From assembly GCA_013215055.1 (NCBI GenBank), contig JABSRQ010000013.1, positions 38,031 to 102,030 of the forward strand: a stretch of 64,000 bases of DNA. The letters are read 5' to 3'. Within the stretch, counting starts at the first letter, position 1. The number at the start of each line of letters is the position of its first letter. Source of the stretch: Pseudomonadales bacterium. Its GTDB lineage: Bacteria; Pseudomonadota; Gammaproteobacteria; Pseudomonadales; DT-91. The notes under the pieces were generated by a model. The model was not told the DNA's origin. It searched no databases and saw only the letters and a program-made list of their open reading frames with translations. The position numbers and the translations under genes were made by a program. Positions 50,504 to 61,388 of the stretch are shown one piece after another.

Positions 50504-53500
50504 TTATGCAGTTATACGCTTATGTAAATCTTGCAGACTACGTACTTCTTTTTCTTCACCAAAGGCTATTGCCTTGCAAATAGCATCACCACCGGCCAGC
50601 GTTGTGGTGTAACAAACTTTTTTCATCAACGCCGAACGACGAATCATCGAAGAGTCTTCAATCGCCTTACGACCTTCGGTGGTATTGATAATCAGATCAA
50701 TCTCACCGTTGATAATACTATCAACAACATGTGGCCTGCCTTCGGACATTTTATTAACTTTTTCAACATCCATGCCGGCCTCAGCCAATACCTTAGCCGT
50801 GCCACCGGTAGCAATCAATTTAAAACCGATATCCAATAGCTGACGTGCCACCGAAATCAAACCCACTTTATCCACATCACGTACCGATAAAAACGCCGTA
50901 CCTGAAGCCGGTAATTCATCACCCGCACCAGCAGCTGCCTTGGCAAAGGCTTCGGCGAAACTATCACCTACACCCATTACCTCACCGGTAGATTTCATTT
51001 CTGGCCCAAGAATCGGGTCAACACCCTGGAATTTGGCAAACGGGAATACCGCTTCTTTAATATTAAAATACGGCGGCGTGATTTCTGACGTAAAACCTTG
51101 ATCAGCCAGGGAAGTACCCGCCTGACAACGTGCCGCAATCTGGGCTAACGAAACACCAATACACTTGGAGACAAACGGCACGGTACGTGAAGCTCTAGGA
51201 TTCACCTCAATCACATAGATCTCACCGTCTTGTAATGCCAACTGCACATTCATCAAACCCACAACACCTAATTCCAGCGCCATACGCTTACACTGCTCAC
51301 GCATCTCATCCAGTAAATCATCAGAAATGCTATAAGGCGGCAAACTACAGGCCGAGTCACCCGAGTGAACACCTGCCTGCTCGATATGCTGCATTATCGC
51401 ACCAATAACCACTTCTTTACCGTCAGATACTGCGTCAACATCCATCTCTATCGCCGCATTCAAGAATCTATCCAGCAATACAGGTGAATCATTAGATACC
51501 TGTACCGCTTCGCGCATATAACGCGTTAACTCTTCTTCTTTATAAACGATTTCCATCGCTCTGCCGCCCAATACATAAGACGGACGCACAACCAAGGGAT
51601 AACCAATTTCATTGGCTGCCTGTATAGCAGCCTCTGCTGAACGTACGGTTCTGTTTTCAGGCTGCTTTAAACCTAAACGCTGCAGCATTTGCTGGAAACG
51701 CTCTCTATCTTCAGCTCTATCAATCGCCTCAGGTGAAGTACCAATAATCGGCACACCCGCAGCTTCTAATTCACGCGCTAATTTAAGTGGTGTTTGCCCA
51801 CCAAACTGCACGATAACACCTTTGGGTTTTTCGATATCAACAATCGCCAAAACGTCTTCTAACGTTACCGGCTCAAAGTATAGGCGATCAGATGTATCGT
51901 AATCGGTAGATACAGTTTCCGGATTACAGTTAATCATAATCGTTTCATAACCGTCTTCACGCATCGCTAAAGCGGCATGCACACAGCAGTAATCAAACTC
52001 GATACCTTGACCAATACGGTTAGGACCGCCACCAATGATTAGAATTTTATCGCGGTCGGAGACATTCGCCTCACATTCCTCTTCATACGTGGAATACATA
52101 TAGGCAGTATCAGAGGAAAATTCAGCCGCGCAAGTATCAACACGCTTGTAAACAGGTTTAACACCTAAAGCGGTACGATGTTTACGGAAGGTCTTTTCGG
52201 TCACTGCCAACAACTGCGACAAACGTAGATCAGAGAAACCTTTACGCTTTAAACGGTAAATCTCATCGGCCGTTAATTCAGAGAAGGCCTTGGTTGCCAG
52301 CGCCTGCTCAGACTTAATAATGTCTTCAATTTGAACCAGGAACCAGGGATCAACATCGGTATGCTCATTCACCTCTTCAACACTCAAGCCTAAACGGAAG
52401 GCATCACCGATATACCAAATACGGTCGGCACCGACATTACGTAATTCTGAAATAATGGTCTCACGCGCATCATCCGCCGTTAAATCCACAACCGGGTCGA
52501 AGCCACATTTATCCACTTCCAAGCCTCTTAAGGCTTTTTGCATAGACTCCTGGAAAGTACGACCAATCGCCATCACTTCACCGACAGACTTCATCTGGGT
52601 TGATAAACGATTTTCGGCAGCGGCAAATTTTTCAAAGGTAAAACGTGGAATTTTGGTGACTACATAATCGATAGCCGGCTCAAACGAGGCAGGTGTTTTA
52701 CCACCGGTAATATCGTTAGCCAACTCATCCAGGGTATAACCAATCGCCAACTTCGCAGCAATTCTTGCAATCGGAAAGCCGGTCGCCTTAGAAGCCAAAG
52801 CCGATGAACGCGAAACCCTTGGGTTCATCTCGATAATAACCAGGCGGCCGGTCTTGGGACACATGCCAAACTGTACGTTAGAACCACCGGTTTCAACACC
52901 AATCTCACGTAATACAGCCAAAGAGGCGTTACGTAGAATTTGATACTCTTTATCGGTCAGCGTTTGTGCAGGTGCCACAGTGATGGAATCACCGGTATGC
53001 ACACCCATCGCATCGAAGTTTTCAATCGCACAGACGATGATACAGTTGTCGTTTTTATCACGCACAACTTCCATCTCGTATTCTTTCCAACCAATTAAAG
53101 ATTCATCAATTAACAACTCTTTAGTGGGTGACAGATCTAAACCACGCTCACATATCTCAACAAATTCTTCTTCGTTGTAAGCGATACCGCCACCCGAGCC
53201 ACCCATGGTGAAAGAAGGGCGGATAATACAGGGGTAACCCAGATCTTCTCGAATTTCCAGCGCCTCTTCAATAGAGTGCGCAATGCCCGACCTAGGTGTT
53301 GCCAGACCAATGCGCTTCATCGCATCATCAAACAACTTACGGTCTTCGGCCATGGCGATGGATTCTTTGGTCGCACCGATCATCTCTACATTGTACTTTT
53401 CCAATACGCCGTGTTTATCCAGATCCAAGGCACAGTTCAGAGCCGTTTGACCACCCATAGTAGGTAATAAAACATCCGGACGCTCTTTGGCTATAATTCT

Positions 53501-53725
53501 CTCAACCGTCTGCCACTGCACAGGCTCGATGTACGTTGCATCCGCCATTGAAGGGTCGGTCATGATCGTGGCAGGGTTAGAGTTAACCAATATGACTCGG
53601 TAACCCTCTTCGCGCAAAGCTTTACAGGCCTGAGCACCGGAATAATCAAATTCACAGGCCTGACCGATAACAATCGGGCCAGCACCTATAATTAATACGG
53701 ATTTTATGTCAGTTCTTTTTGGCAT
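50504..53725 (-). CDS. carB: Carbamoyl-phosphate synthase large subunit
   Basis: CarB makes carbamoyl phosphate from bicarbonate, ATP and CarA-derived ammonia, feeding arginine and pyrimidine synthesis. The 1,073-residue protein is full length: two homologous ATP-grasp synthase halves (N-half [18 protein letters not shown]-half [19 protein letters not shown]), conserved [11 protein letters not shown] and [12 protein letters not shown] loops, and a C-terminal MGS-like allosteric domain ([18 protein letters not shown]). It is 31 bp after carA. Confidence 0.97.
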   Translation of the reverse strand: MPKRTDIKSVLIIGAGPIVIGQACEFDYSGAQACKALREEGYRVILVNSNPATIMTDPSMADATYIEPVQWQTVERIIAKERPDVLLPTMGGQTALNCALDLDKHGVLEKYNVEMIGATKESIAMAEDRKLFDDAMKRIGLATPRSGIAHSIEEALEIREDLGYPCIIRPSFTMGGSGGGIAYNEEEFVEICERGLDLSPTKELLIDESLIGWKEYEMEVVRDKNDNCIIVCAIENFDAMGVHTGDSITVAPAQTLTDKEYQILRNASLAVLREIGVETGGSNVQFGMCPKTGRLVIIEMNPRVSRSSALASKATGFPIARIAAKLAIGYTLDELANDITGGKTPASFEPAIDYVVTKIPRFTFEKFAAAENRLSTQMKSVGEVMAIGRTFQESMQKALRGLEVDKCGFDPVVDLTADDARETIISELRNVGADRIWYIGDAFRLGLSVEEVNEHTDVDPWFLVQIEDIIKSEQALATKAFSELTADEIYRLKRKGFSDLRLSQLLAVTEKTFRKHRTALGVKPVYKRVDTCAAEFSSDTAYMYSTYEEECEANVSDRDKILIIGGGPNRIGQGIEFDYCCVHAALAMREDGYETIMINCNPETVSTDYDTSDRLYFEPVTLEDVLAIVDIEKPKGVIVQFGGQTPLKLARELEAAGVPIIGTSPEAIDRAEDRERFQQMLQRLGLKQPENRTVRSAEAAIQAANEIGYPLVVRPSYVLGGRAMEIVYKEEELTRYMREAVQVSNDSPVLLDRFLNAAIEMDVDAVSDGKEVVIGAIMQHIEQAGVHSGDSACSLPPYSISDDLLDEMREQCKRMALELGVVGLMNVQLALQDGEIYVIEVNPRASRTVPFVSKCIGVSLAQIAARCQAGTSLADQGFTSEITPPYFNIKEAVFPFAKFQGVDPILGPEMKSTGEVMGVGDSFAEAFAKAAAGAGDELPASGTAFLSVRDVDKVGLISVARQLLDIGFKLIATGGTAKVLAEAGMDVEKVNKMSEGRPHVVDSIINGEIDLIINTTEGRKAIEDSSMIRRSALMKKVCYTTTLAGGDAICKAIAFGEEKEVRSLQDLHKRITA

Positions 53726-53756
53726 AGTGTCGCTCTTCTCTTATCCGTTAATTTAA

Positions 53757-54878
53757 TTATTTAGACATCAGATCAATAAAATGATCAAACAATGGCGCAA
53801 CATCATTTGGGCCCGGGCTGGCTTCAGGGTGACCCTGAAAGCTAAACGCAGGTTTATCGGTGCGGTGAATACCCTGCAGACTGCCATCAAATAAAGATTT
53901 ATGTGTGGCTTTTAAGTTTGCAGGTAAAGAGGCTTCATCTACCGCAAAACCGTGATTCTGAGACGTGATCATAACCACCTTAGTGGCTAAATCCTGTACC
54001 GGATGGTTGGCACCGTGATGACCAAACTTCATTTTCACCGTTTTAGCACCGGAGGCCAACGCCAATAACTGATGGCCCAGGCAAATACCAAATACCGGAA
54101 TATCAGTCTCCAGTATGGCTTTAATCGCCTCTATCGCATAAGTACAAGGCTCTGGATCACCGGGGCCATTGGATAAAAACACACCATCGGGATTAAGCGC
54201 TAAAACATCGGCTGCAAGTGTTTGCGCAGGCACTACGGTTAGCTTACAACCTCTATCTGCCAGCATACGTAAAATATTCAGCTTTACACCAAAGTCATAA
54301 GCGACAACATGGAACTTATCGGCCTTGGCATCTTTGTGGCCCTGACCCAACTCCCAAGTACCCTCTGTCCAACTTGAGATTTCTTTGCCACAAACCACTT
54401 TAGCTAAATCCATACCCGCTAAACCAGCAAAGGCCTTGGCCTTTTCTATCGCTGCGGCTTCATCAATATCAACACCGGTGATTAAACAACCACCTTGAGC
54501 ACCTTTATCACGCAAGATGCGGGTTAAACGGCGTGTATCGATATCGGCGATGGAGACCACGTTATTGTCTTTTAAATAATCCGATAAGTTCTGCTCAGAA
54601 CGGAAGCTACTGGCCATTAAAGGCAGATCACGAATAACCAAACCCGCCGCCCAAACATTATCTGACTCAGCATCTTCGGCGTTTACACCGGTGTTACCAA
54701 TATGTGGATAGGTTAATGTGATAATTTGGCGTGCATAGGACGGATCGGTAAGAATCTCCTGATAACCTGTCATGGATGTATTAAATACCACCTCACCAAC
54801 AGACTCACCTTCGGCTCCTATGGAGATTCCACGAAATACACTACCATCCGCAAGGGCTAAAATAGCTGGAACAGTCAA
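53757..54878 (-). CDS. carA: Carbamoyl-phosphate synthase small subunit (glutaminase)
   Basis: CarA hydrolyses glutamine and channels ammonia to CarB. The 373-residue protein has the CPSase_sm N-terminal domain ([40 protein letters not shown]) and a class I glutaminase domain with nucleophile Cys in [15 protein letters not shown] and the His/Glu pair in [13 protein letters not shown]. The start is a TTG at 54878 (MTVPAILAL): GGAGG lies 6 nt upstream, and the TTG at 54890 would place this SD inside the coding region. Confidence 0.95.
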   Translation of the reverse strand: MTVPAILALADGSVFRGISIGAEGESVGEVVFNTSMTGYQEILTDPSYARQIITLTYPHIGNTGVNAEDAESDNVWAAGLVIRDLPLMASSFRSEQNLSDYLKDNNVVSIADIDTRRLTRILRDKGAQGGCLITGVDIDEAAAIEKAKAFAGLAGMDLAKVVCGKEISSWTEGTWELGQGHKDAKADKFHVVAYDFGVKLNILRMLADRGCKLTVVPAQTLAADVLALNPDGVFLSNGPGDPEPCTYAIEAIKAILETDIPVFGICLGHQLLALASGAKTVKMKFGHHGANHPVQDLATKVVMITSQNHGFAVDEASLPANLKATHKSLFDGSLQGIHRTDKPAFSFQGHPEASPGPNDVAPLFDHFIDLMSK

Positions 54879-55226
54879 GACAACCTCCAAAGTTATTAAA
54901 TTACTTAAGTTTAGCTTGTTAAGCCTATCTACCCAGTTTCAACGGCTATTTTAGCCACCTAAGAGAAACAAGGCTTCTTATTGAAAAAAAGCGAGAACGG
55001 GTAAACCCATTCTCGCTTTTATATATTCCTTTTATCTGCCTATTTGTAGGCCGCATCTGGCCAGCTCGAAGCCTGCTTTAATCAACATATAGCTTTCAAC
55101 GCTTCTCAATTAATACTACAAATATCAGATTAGAAAACACTTGAACCAGTGTTTATTCTGGGGGCGCATTCTACGGGAGATACACCCATATTGTCCAGTT
55201 CTTTCTAGCGGCAAAACTCAGGCCTT
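54879..55226. other. 348-bp region between moeA and carA
   Basis: Apart from the strong hairpin at 54984-55020, I see no gene here. The carA promoter is expected between that hairpin and the TTG start, or upstream of it. No clear ARG box, tRNA or small ORF is visible. Confidence 0.5.
54984..55020 (-). terminator. Strong hairpin terminator upstream of carA
   Basis: AAAAGCGAGAA-TGGGT and ACCCG-TTCTCGCTTTTTTT form a stem of about 16 bp with one mismatch and a T-run on the minus strand. It lies 207 nt after moeA and 106 nt before carA. It is either the moeA terminator or, if a promoter lies upstream of it, a carA leader attenuator. Confidence 0.8.
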
Positions 55227-56450
55227 TCAAGTAAAGACATAATACCTAACCTCATCACCATTTTCAGTGGGCTTATCCGCAGGGATACGTGCAAAACCGG
55301 TTGCCCAGGCAACCGAACTTAAGACACCCGAGCCCTGATGAGCATAAGGCTTTAAAACCGGCACGCCATTTTTCACCACCAACTGCACGCGCACAAACTC
55401 CTCTCGCTTGGGTTGTCTAGGCCTCTCTAATTGAATCGGGTATAGGCACTCGTCTTTATTCTCAGGTAAATGCTGACCCATACGACGTTGCAAAAAAGGC
55501 AATGCAAACAGCTGAAAGGTCGCAAACGCTGAAACCGGATTACCCGGCAAACCTATCAACGGCACCACTCGCCCCGCCTTATTTTTAATTTCACCCAAAG
55601 AGACTGGCTTACCCGGCTTCATCGCGACCTTCCATAATTGCACCGAACCCAACTGCTCTATCGCCGTTTTCACCCAATCGGCATCACCGACCGAGACACC
55701 ACCAATGGTTAACACCACATCGGCATCAGCCGCCATTTGTTCTAAGTTCTCAACTATCAAGGCCAAATCATCGTCAACATGGCGGGCATCTACCTCACAA
55801 CCCAGCGACTGAAGCTGGGCTGTTAACATCGGTAAATTAGAATTATAGATTTGACCACTTTGCAGAGTGCCCCCTACGGCAACCAACTCATCGCCGGTAG
55901 CCAATAAAGCGACTCTTAAGCGTTGATAGACACTAGCCTCGGCAATACCCACGGAGGCCAACAAGCCTATATGAGCAGGCATTAACACTGTCGCGGCAGC
56001 AACAACCTCTGCACCTTTTACGATATCTTCACCGGCGAGGCGTATATGCTGCCCCTTCTTAGGCATATCCAACACCTTTACCGAAACTAACTCGTCTTTA
56101 TCATTCAGGATAAATTCACAATCTTCCTGCAGCACAACGGTATCAGCCCCCTCAGGAATAATAGAGCCGGTAAATAGGCGCACGGCCGTTTGCGTTTTTA
56201 GTGCAGCGGCGGCCATGCCAGCAAATATTTTTTGCGAAATAGGAAAAATGCCATCAGCGGGGTAATCGGAAAATTTAAAGGCGATACCATCCATTGCCGA
56301 ATTATCTTGCGGTGGCACATTGATGGTGGCTGCGACAGACTCGGCTAAAACCCGGCCTTGTAACTGCACCAGAGGCAACGTTTCTTTCGCAGGCGCTAAA
56401 GCCGCAGCATTCAATAAAAACTGCTGACGTGCAGCATCAAAACTCAACAT
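55227..56450 (-). CDS. moeA: Molybdopterin molybdenumtransferase MoeA
   Basis: MoeA inserts molybdate into adenylylated molybdopterin. The protein (407 residues from 56450) has the family layout: N-terminal LSFDAARQQFLLNAAAL, the PPQDNSAMDGIAF motif, the FTGSIIPEGADTVVLQED segment, the MoCF-binding core (LLATGDELVAVGG, GQIYNSNLPML, VVLTIGGVSVGDADWVK) and GLPGNPVSAFATF. The ATG at 56450 is preferred because AGGGG lies at proper spacing; an earlier ATG at 56456 is too close. mobA lies 31 bp upstream on the same strand. Confidence 0.95.
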   Translation of the reverse strand: MLSFDAARQQFLLNAAALAPAKETLPLVQLQGRVLAESVAATINVPPQDNSAMDGIAFKFSDYPADGIFPISQKIFAGMAAAALKTQTAVRLFTGSIIPEGADTVVLQEDCEFILNDKDELVSVKVLDMPKKGQHIRLAGEDIVKGAEVVAAATVLMPAHIGLLASVGIAEASVYQRLRVALLATGDELVAVGGTLQSGQIYNSNLPMLTAQLQSLGCEVDARHVDDDLALIVENLEQMAADADVVLTIGGVSVGDADWVKTAIEQLGSVQLWKVAMKPGKPVSLGEIKNKAGRVVPLIGLPGNPVSAFATFQLFALPFLQRRMGQHLPENKDECLYPIQLERPRQPKREEFVRVQLVVKNGVPVLKPYAHQGSGVLSSVAWATGFARIPADKPTENGDEVRYYVFT

Positions 56451-56480
56451 GATCATTTCCCCTACAACAGGTGATTTAAC

Positions 56481-57095
56481 TTATAAAGATTTCAGCAAAG
56501 CCAAATAATCTTCCTGGGTATTAATATTCGGCCAAAAATTTTTTGCTGCATTTTTAACATCCACATGCTCATCTACATCGATAAATGCAACGTTCAGGCT
56601 GTTATACCAACGCAGCACCGCTCTAGCCCCGCTTGCCATATAAGCCGACAGAGAATCGTCAAGATTGCAGCGCATCATACTGATTAGAGGTTGATGCCTG
56701 CCTGCAACTTTTAAACACACAATATCGGCATCAGATTCCAGCAGCACTTGTTTAAACAGTAAAAATATCGCATCCGGCAACGCATAATTATCGCAACTCA
56801 TGACCCAAAGATAATCGGCATCGGAAAAAGCCAGCGCCGATAAAATACCGGATAAAGGGCCTTCTGAGCCCAAAAAGTGATCATGAATATACACCACACC
56901 CTCGGGTTTAATCTCTTCGACATGTCTATTGTCCGCAATATATAACTTCGCCACACGCGGCAACATTACATTGAGATGATGCTGCAATAGAGATTTGCCA
57001 GCCACCAATAATTGCGCCTTGTCTTCACCCATGCGCCGGCTTTGTCCACCCGCCAAAATCAAGCCATCAATGCTGATATCTGCTGAGTTTTTCAT
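56481..57095 (-). CDS. mobA: Molybdenum cofactor guanylyltransferase MobA
   Basis: MobA attaches GMP to molybdopterin to form the guanine dinucleotide cofactor used by DMSO-reductase-family enzymes. The protein has the nucleotidyltransferase signature LILAGGQSRRMGEDKAQLLV, the HDHFLGSEGPLSGILSAL stretch and the metal-binding VMSCDNYALPDA (PCD in most family members, here SCD). The ATG at 57095 (MKNSADISIDG) is preferred over 57113, which would add a Trp-rich hexapeptide. It pairs with moeA. Confidence 0.9.
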   Translation of the reverse strand: MKNSADISIDGLILAGGQSRRMGEDKAQLLVAGKSLLQHHLNVMLPRVAKLYIADNRHVEEIKPEGVVYIHDHFLGSEGPLSGILSALAFSDADYLWVMSCDNYALPDAIFLLFKQVLLESDADIVCLKVAGRHQPLISMMRCNLDDSLSAYMASGARAVLRWYNSLNVAFIDVDEHVDVKNAAKNFWPNINTQEDYLALLKSL

Positions 57096-57225
57096 AGGTA
57101 TATACCACCACAATCCGATTGAGTGACATTATTACAGGCAGCAACACTTTTATCAGCAAATGAATTTGTTATACTCCGGCACTCATTTTATTACCTTTGA
57201 TTATAACAACCGCATTAGGTCCATC

Positions 57226-57774
57226 ATGAAACAGCTGCTTCGCTCTTTTTGTTTGTTAACGTTAGGCTTCTCTGCGTGCCATCTCGCCACAGCCGACAGC
57301 ATGGAATTTGGCTTAAGCAGCGACATGGTTGAAATGGCCTATGAAGCAAACTTTGGCACCAGCTATATCAGCCGCCTCAACTACTTACACGCCGATCAAG
57401 ATGAATTTAAATCCAATAGCTTCGGCGCAGGTTTATTTGCCAGCGGTGTCTCTGGTAGATTCACCACGCATTTAGGTGGCAAACTGTATTGGATGGAAGA
57501 TAGCGATACTCGCAGCTACGGTATTGGCCTGGGAGGCTCTGTCGATATGGCTATCACTCCCGAATTCTCGATCAGCACAGGCATTATTTATTCGCCAGAA
57601 ATCATCAACGGTGGTGATTATGAACAATATTATGACTTCGACATTCGTGCCAGCTATAAAGTGATGAAACATGCATCCCTTTATGTTGCCTACCGCAATA
57701 ACGAAGCTTCAAACGATGATTTTGACTTTGAAATTTATAAAGGCGGAGTATTAGGCTTTAAATTTGCACTGTAA
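57226..57774 (+). CDS. YfaZ-like outer membrane beta-barrel protein
   Basis: The 182-residue protein has a signal peptide (MKQLLRSFCLLTLGFSACHL...ATADS) and alternating amphipathic strands ending in a C-terminal GVLGFKFAL, with terminal hydrophobic residue pattern close to beta-barrel insertion signals. The repeated GAGLFASG and GIGLGGSVDM glycine-aromatic strands resemble the YfaZ family of small porin-like proteins, whose role is unknown. The ATG at 57226 is chosen because upstream in-frame ATG at 57160 adds non-signal sequence. It is divergent from mobA. Confidence 0.72.
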   Translation: MKQLLRSFCLLTLGFSACHLATADSMEFGLSSDMVEMAYEANFGTSYISRLNYLHADQDEFKSNSFGAGLFASGVSGRFTTHLGGKLYWMEDSDTRSYGIGLGGSVDMAITPEFSISTGIIYSPEIINGGDYEQYYDFDIRASYKVMKHASLYVAYRNNEASNDDFDFEIYKGGVLGFKFAL

Positions 57775-57816
57775 AGCCACGGTCAATATATCAAGGCGGC
57801 CTTATGGTCGCCAAGA

Positions 57817-58818
57817 TTAATTCTTAAAAAACAACTCGAAGCGCAGGGTAAATTCTGCGATCTCATCAAAGTTTTTCTCTTCCGGCCAGGTCATGCTCGG
57901 TATCAACTCGGCGTAAAGCCAGTCTTCATGTAATCTTAAGCGGCAGCTAAAGTCGATAAAATAGCTGGTCACATGTGGATCGGGCATTTGTTCATAAAAA
58001 CCACCGGCACGGTAGGTCAGCATTATCCGATCATCCACAACACGTGTTAACGAACTGATATTGCCGAAGGTTAATAGCCGCTGATCATGCACCCAGCGCA
58101 CATCCTGTTTATTGATAAACACCAGATCATTAGCCATAGGGCGAATAAACGACAGACTTGACTGAACCGCGCCACCGTCCTGATAATAATAATACAGCGC
58201 ATTTTTTGAAATCAAGCCCCAGCGCGCCGGTAAAAAAAAACGGCGGCCAAACTGAAAACGTAAAAAAGGATTAATCGGTAATCCCCCCTTGATACCCACA
58301 TCCAGATTTGGCGACCAATGTTCGGCACCCCCCAAAGAGAAGCGTAGCGCCGCAGTGGCCGTATCACTGTCTCGAATCGACTGATCACCGGTGCCGGATT
58401 CCCGGTTTTGCTGCTCTAAAGATTCAAATTCTTCGGGGGATGTATCAAAGACAATACCAACGGTATCTTTTGTGCGGGGAAAGTCGGCCTTAAACCTGAT
58501 ATCGGATTTCGTTATAAAATGCCCGCCCTCCTGCCAGGTTTGTCCCACTCTAAGGCGTAAATAACTGGCATTGTCCACTTCACGATGATCATCGGCAATA
58601 TAACTATCCACTGAATCCGCTACACTGCCCACGACATCCGAGACATAATAACGACTATTATCTACCCAATGCGGCTCTAGCGGCCCCTGCACTTCCTCAT
58701 CAGTTGCTAAAGTGACGGGGCCGGCTGAGTCATTTGTAGGCGTCTGAGAGCAGGCCACACAGAATAATTGCAGGCTTAAAAAAGCAAAACAAACATATCT
58801 TTTAACCCGCAACATCAT
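57817..58818 (-). CDS. Outer-membrane beta-barrel lipoprotein of unknown function
   Basis: The 333-residue protein begins with a lipoprotein signal (lipobox FCVAC, then Ser), followed by an acidic linker and a series of amphipathic strands rich in Tyr/Phe/Arg (for example FLRFQFGRRFFLPARWGL and DRIMLTYRAGGFYEQM), ending in FELFFKN, a typical beta-barrel C-terminus. I do not recognise the family. It is divergent (165-bp gap) from the tatT-dctPQM operon and convergent with the YfaZ-like gene. A second ATG at 58815 is equally possible. Confidence 0.72.
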   Translation of the reverse strand: MMLRVKRYVCFAFLSLQLFCVACSQTPTNDSAGPVTLATDEEVQGPLEPHWVDNSRYYVSDVVGSVADSVDSYIADDHREVDNASYLRLRVGQTWQEGGHFITKSDIRFKADFPRTKDTVGIVFDTSPEEFESLEQQNRESGTGDQSIRDSDTATAALRFSLGGAEHWSPNLDVGIKGGLPINPFLRFQFGRRFFLPARWGLISKNALYYYYQDGGAVQSSLSFIRPMANDLVFINKQDVRWVHDQRLLTFGNISSLTRVVDDRIMLTYRAGGFYEQMPDPHVTSYFIDFSCRLRLHEDWLYAELIPSMTWPEEKNFDEIAEFTLRFELFFKN

Positions 58819-58983
58819 CTTATTATTGATTACCTGGCGTATTAATTCACGATTTAATGCCTACAACAGCACATTCCTCAGCTTGTGTGTTTGCATGTGG
58901 TCTTTTTATGCTAAAGTAGCGCCCTTATTTATGCTTAAAGCAGCGCCGCCTTACTTAAAAGTAGTCGGAACATCAGGGATATT

Positions 58984-59841
58984 ATGTTGTATTTTCGCCG
59001 TCTAATACTTATTTTTGCCATTTTCGCTATTTCTGGATGTAGCTACCTCATTGAAAAGCAGAGCAATAAGTTTGCTCAGCAGATGACAGACACGCTACTG
59101 AATTTTGAAGATCCCGCCACCGTTGGTGCGGCCATGCCGACCTTCTTAATTATAACCGATAGCATCGCCAGAGCAGAAGATGCCAGTGGTGCCTCGCAGT
59201 TATCCGCCGCTCAAATTTACGGTGCTTATGCAGGCGCTTTTGTAGTCGAAGCCAAACGCAAAAAAGTCCTTAGTAATAAAGCCTTTAGCTATGCCCGTTC
59301 AGGCAGCTGTAAAAGTGATAAAAAATGGTGTGGTATCCGTGAGTTAACGAATCCAGATTTTAAAAACTTTAGCGATAAGCTAAACGCAGATGATGTAGAA
59401 ATCACTTACGCCTACGCCGTCGCATGGTTATCCTATATTCAAACCCATAGTGATGACTGGGGTGCCATCGCCAATCTACCCAAGGCCAAACTATTATTAG
59501 AATCGGTGATTTTATTTGATGAAGGCTACGACCATGCCGGTGCCCATCTTTACCTGGGAGCCATCGCAACCACGTTACCCCCAGCCTTAGGTGGCAAACC
59601 CGATATAGGCCAGCAACATTTTTTGCGTGGTATAGAGCTTAGCCACGGCCGTAATCTATTAATGCAGGTTGAATATGCACGGCGCTATGCGCGCCTGTTA
59701 TTTGAACAAGAATTACATCACCAGTTACTCACCGATGTATTGGCCGCCGACCCTATAGAGCCAGGGTTAACCTTGATGAATAGCTGGGCCCAGCAACAGG
59801 CAAAAGTACTGCTGGCAGATGAAAACGAGTATTTTGAATAA
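58984..59841 (+). CDS. TRAP transporter-associated lipoprotein TatT
   Basis: The 285-residue protein is a lipoprotein (lipobox ISGC, Cys19) with a helical, TPR-like body: FEDPATVGAAMPTFLIITDS, AQIYGAYAGAFVVEAKRKKV and the DEGYDHAGAHLYLGAIATTL stretch ending in ALGGKPDIGQQHFLRGIELS. This matches the TatT (T component) family, first described in Treponema pallidum (Tp0956), where it works with a DctP-like TatP and may deliver hydrophobic ligands. It is the first gene of the tatT-dctP-dctQ-dctM operon. Confidence 0.85.
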   Translation: MLYFRRLILIFAIFAISGCSYLIEKQSNKFAQQMTDTLLNFEDPATVGAAMPTFLIITDSIARAEDASGASQLSAAQIYGAYAGAFVVEAKRKKVLSNKAFSYARSGSCKSDKKWCGIRELTNPDFKNFSDKLNADDVEITYAYAVAWLSYIQTHSDDWGAIANLPKAKLLLESVILFDEGYDHAGAHLYLGAIATTLPPALGGKPDIGQQHFLRGIELSHGRNLLMQVEYARRYARLLFEQELHHQLLTDVLAADPIEPGLTLMNSWAQQQAKVLLADENEYFE

Positions 59842-59867
59842 AAACGCAATAGACAGAGAAAGCAATT

Positions 59868-60881
59868 ATGATGCGTAAATTATTAATCACGCTGGCACTC
59901 GGTGCCATAGCTATCAGCCTGCCTTTACAGGCGGCCACCACATTAAAAATCGCCACGCTGTCGCCGGAAGGTTCAGGCTGGATGATTGCCATGCGTGCCG
60001 CGAGCAAAGAAATCAAAGCCAAAACCGAAGGCCGGGTTAAATTCCGTTTCTATCCCGGTGGTGTGATGGGTAATGATAAGGCGGTATTAAAAAAAATCCG
60101 CTTTGGCCAACTTCAAGGGGCGGCATTTTCCGGGGGCGCACTTTCCAGCAAAGCACCCAATACACAAATTTACAGCCTTCCTCACCTGTTTAACTCCTAT
60201 GGTGAAGTTGATTATGTACGTCAACACATGGATAGCTCGGTAGAAGCCGAGTTTGAAAAGGCAGGCTTCGTAAACTTTGGTTTAGCGGAAGGCGGTTTTG
60301 CTTATCTGATGTCTAAAAAACCCATTGTGGATGCCGATAAATTAAAAGATAACCGTGTTTGGGTACCCAGCGATGACCCAGCCTCTGATGCAGCGTCAAC
60401 CGCCTTTGAACTTTCCCCAACACCTTTATTTTTAGGTGATGTGTTAGCAGGTTTACAAACCGACTTAATCGACTCGGTTTTTGCATCCCCTATCGCGGCC
60501 ATCGCATTACAGTGGCACACCCAGGTTAAATACATTACCGACCTGCCCCTGGTTTATTTCTATGCCATCATGGCCGTTGATCAAAAAGCCTTTAAAAAAA
60601 TCAGCCTTGATGATCAAAAAATCGTTAGAGAAGTTATGCGTATAGCCTTCAAAAAAGTCGACAAGCAAAACCGTAAAGATAATGAAGCGGCTTTTGTTGC
60701 ATTAAAAAAACAGGGTATTGAAATGCTCACCTTAACCCCGGAACAAACCGCTGGCTGGAATAAAAGAAATCAAGCTGCCACCGATCTTTTTATCGATATT
60801 AAAGGCGGCGTGAACAGCGCAACCTATAAAAAAGCACAGCAGCTATTAAAAGAATACCGTTCACAGCAAGTCGCAAAATAA
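59868..60881 (+). CDS. TRAP transporter substrate-binding protein DctP-type
   Basis: This is the periplasmic binding component of the tripartite ATP-independent transporter. The 337-residue protein has a signal peptide (LLITLALGAIAISLPLQAAT) and the DctP pattern: LKIATLSPEGSGWMIAMRAA, KFRFYPGGVMGNDKAVLKKI, the LPHLFNSYGEVDYVRQHM region, and YITDLPLVYFYAIMAVDQKA. Partnering with TatT suggests a hydrophobic or unusual ligand, not a C4-dicarboxylate; that is inference. It starts 26 bp after tatT. Confidence 0.92.
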   Translation: MMRKLLITLALGAIAISLPLQAATTLKIATLSPEGSGWMIAMRAASKEIKAKTEGRVKFRFYPGGVMGNDKAVLKKIRFGQLQGAAFSGGALSSKAPNTQIYSLPHLFNSYGEVDYVRQHMDSSVEAEFEKAGFVNFGLAEGGFAYLMSKKPIVDADKLKDNRVWVPSDDPASDAASTAFELSPTPLFLGDVLAGLQTDLIDSVFASPIAAIALQWHTQVKYITDLPLVYFYAIMAVDQKAFKKISLDDQKIVREVMRIAFKKVDKQNRKDNEAAFVALKKQGIEMLTLTPEQTAGWNKRNQAATDLFIDIKGGVNSATYKKAQQLLKEYRSQQVAK

Positions 60882-60888
60882 AAGACGT

Positions 60889-61377
60889 ATGAAAGTTATT
60901 ATCAAGTTTCTGCACTTTCTTGAAGACAGCACCCTGGTATCTCTGATAGCAGGCTTGCTGCTGTTAAGTATCACCCAAATCATTTTGCGTAATCTCGGCA
61001 TCGCCGGTTTTATGTGGGCCGATACCGCCTTGCGTGTCGCGGTTTTATGGTTAGCTATTTTTGGTGCTATGCGCGCGAGCCGAATGAGAAATCATATCGC
61101 CATGGATCTGGTGTCACATTATGCATCACTGCCGATACAAAAACTCCTGCATAGGGTGGTCTCTTTAGCTTGCGCAGGTATCTGTGGTATCGCCGCTTTT
61201 TATTGCTGGGACTTTGTGCTCGATGAATATACGATGGGCGATATCGCCTTTTTAAATGTACCGGTCTGGTTCACCGAAAGCATCATCCCCTTTGGCTTAA
61301 CCGTCATCGCTTTGCGCTTTTTCATTCAAATCTTTTTCTTCATCCCGCCAAGTGATGAAGAAAGCGCCACAAAATAA
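60889..61377 (+). CDS. TRAP transporter small permease subunit DctQ-type
   Basis: The 162-residue protein has four TM helices (LVSLIAGLLLLSITQIILRN; ALRVAVLWLAIFGAMRASRM; VVSLACAGICGIAAFYCWDF; SIIPFGLTVIALRFFIQIFF). The conserved DctQ loop is MRASRMRNHIAMDLVSHY. The start is an ATG 7 bp after the dctP stop. It is the small partner of DctM. Confidence 0.9.
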   Translation: MKVIIKFLHFLEDSTLVSLIAGLLLLSITQIILRNLGIAGFMWADTALRVAVLWLAIFGAMRASRMRNHIAMDLVSHYASLPIQKLLHRVVSLACAGICGIAAFYCWDFVLDEYTMGDIAFLNVPVWFTESIIPFGLTVIALRFFIQIFFFIPPSDEESATK

Positions 61378-61388
61378 CGGCTTATATC

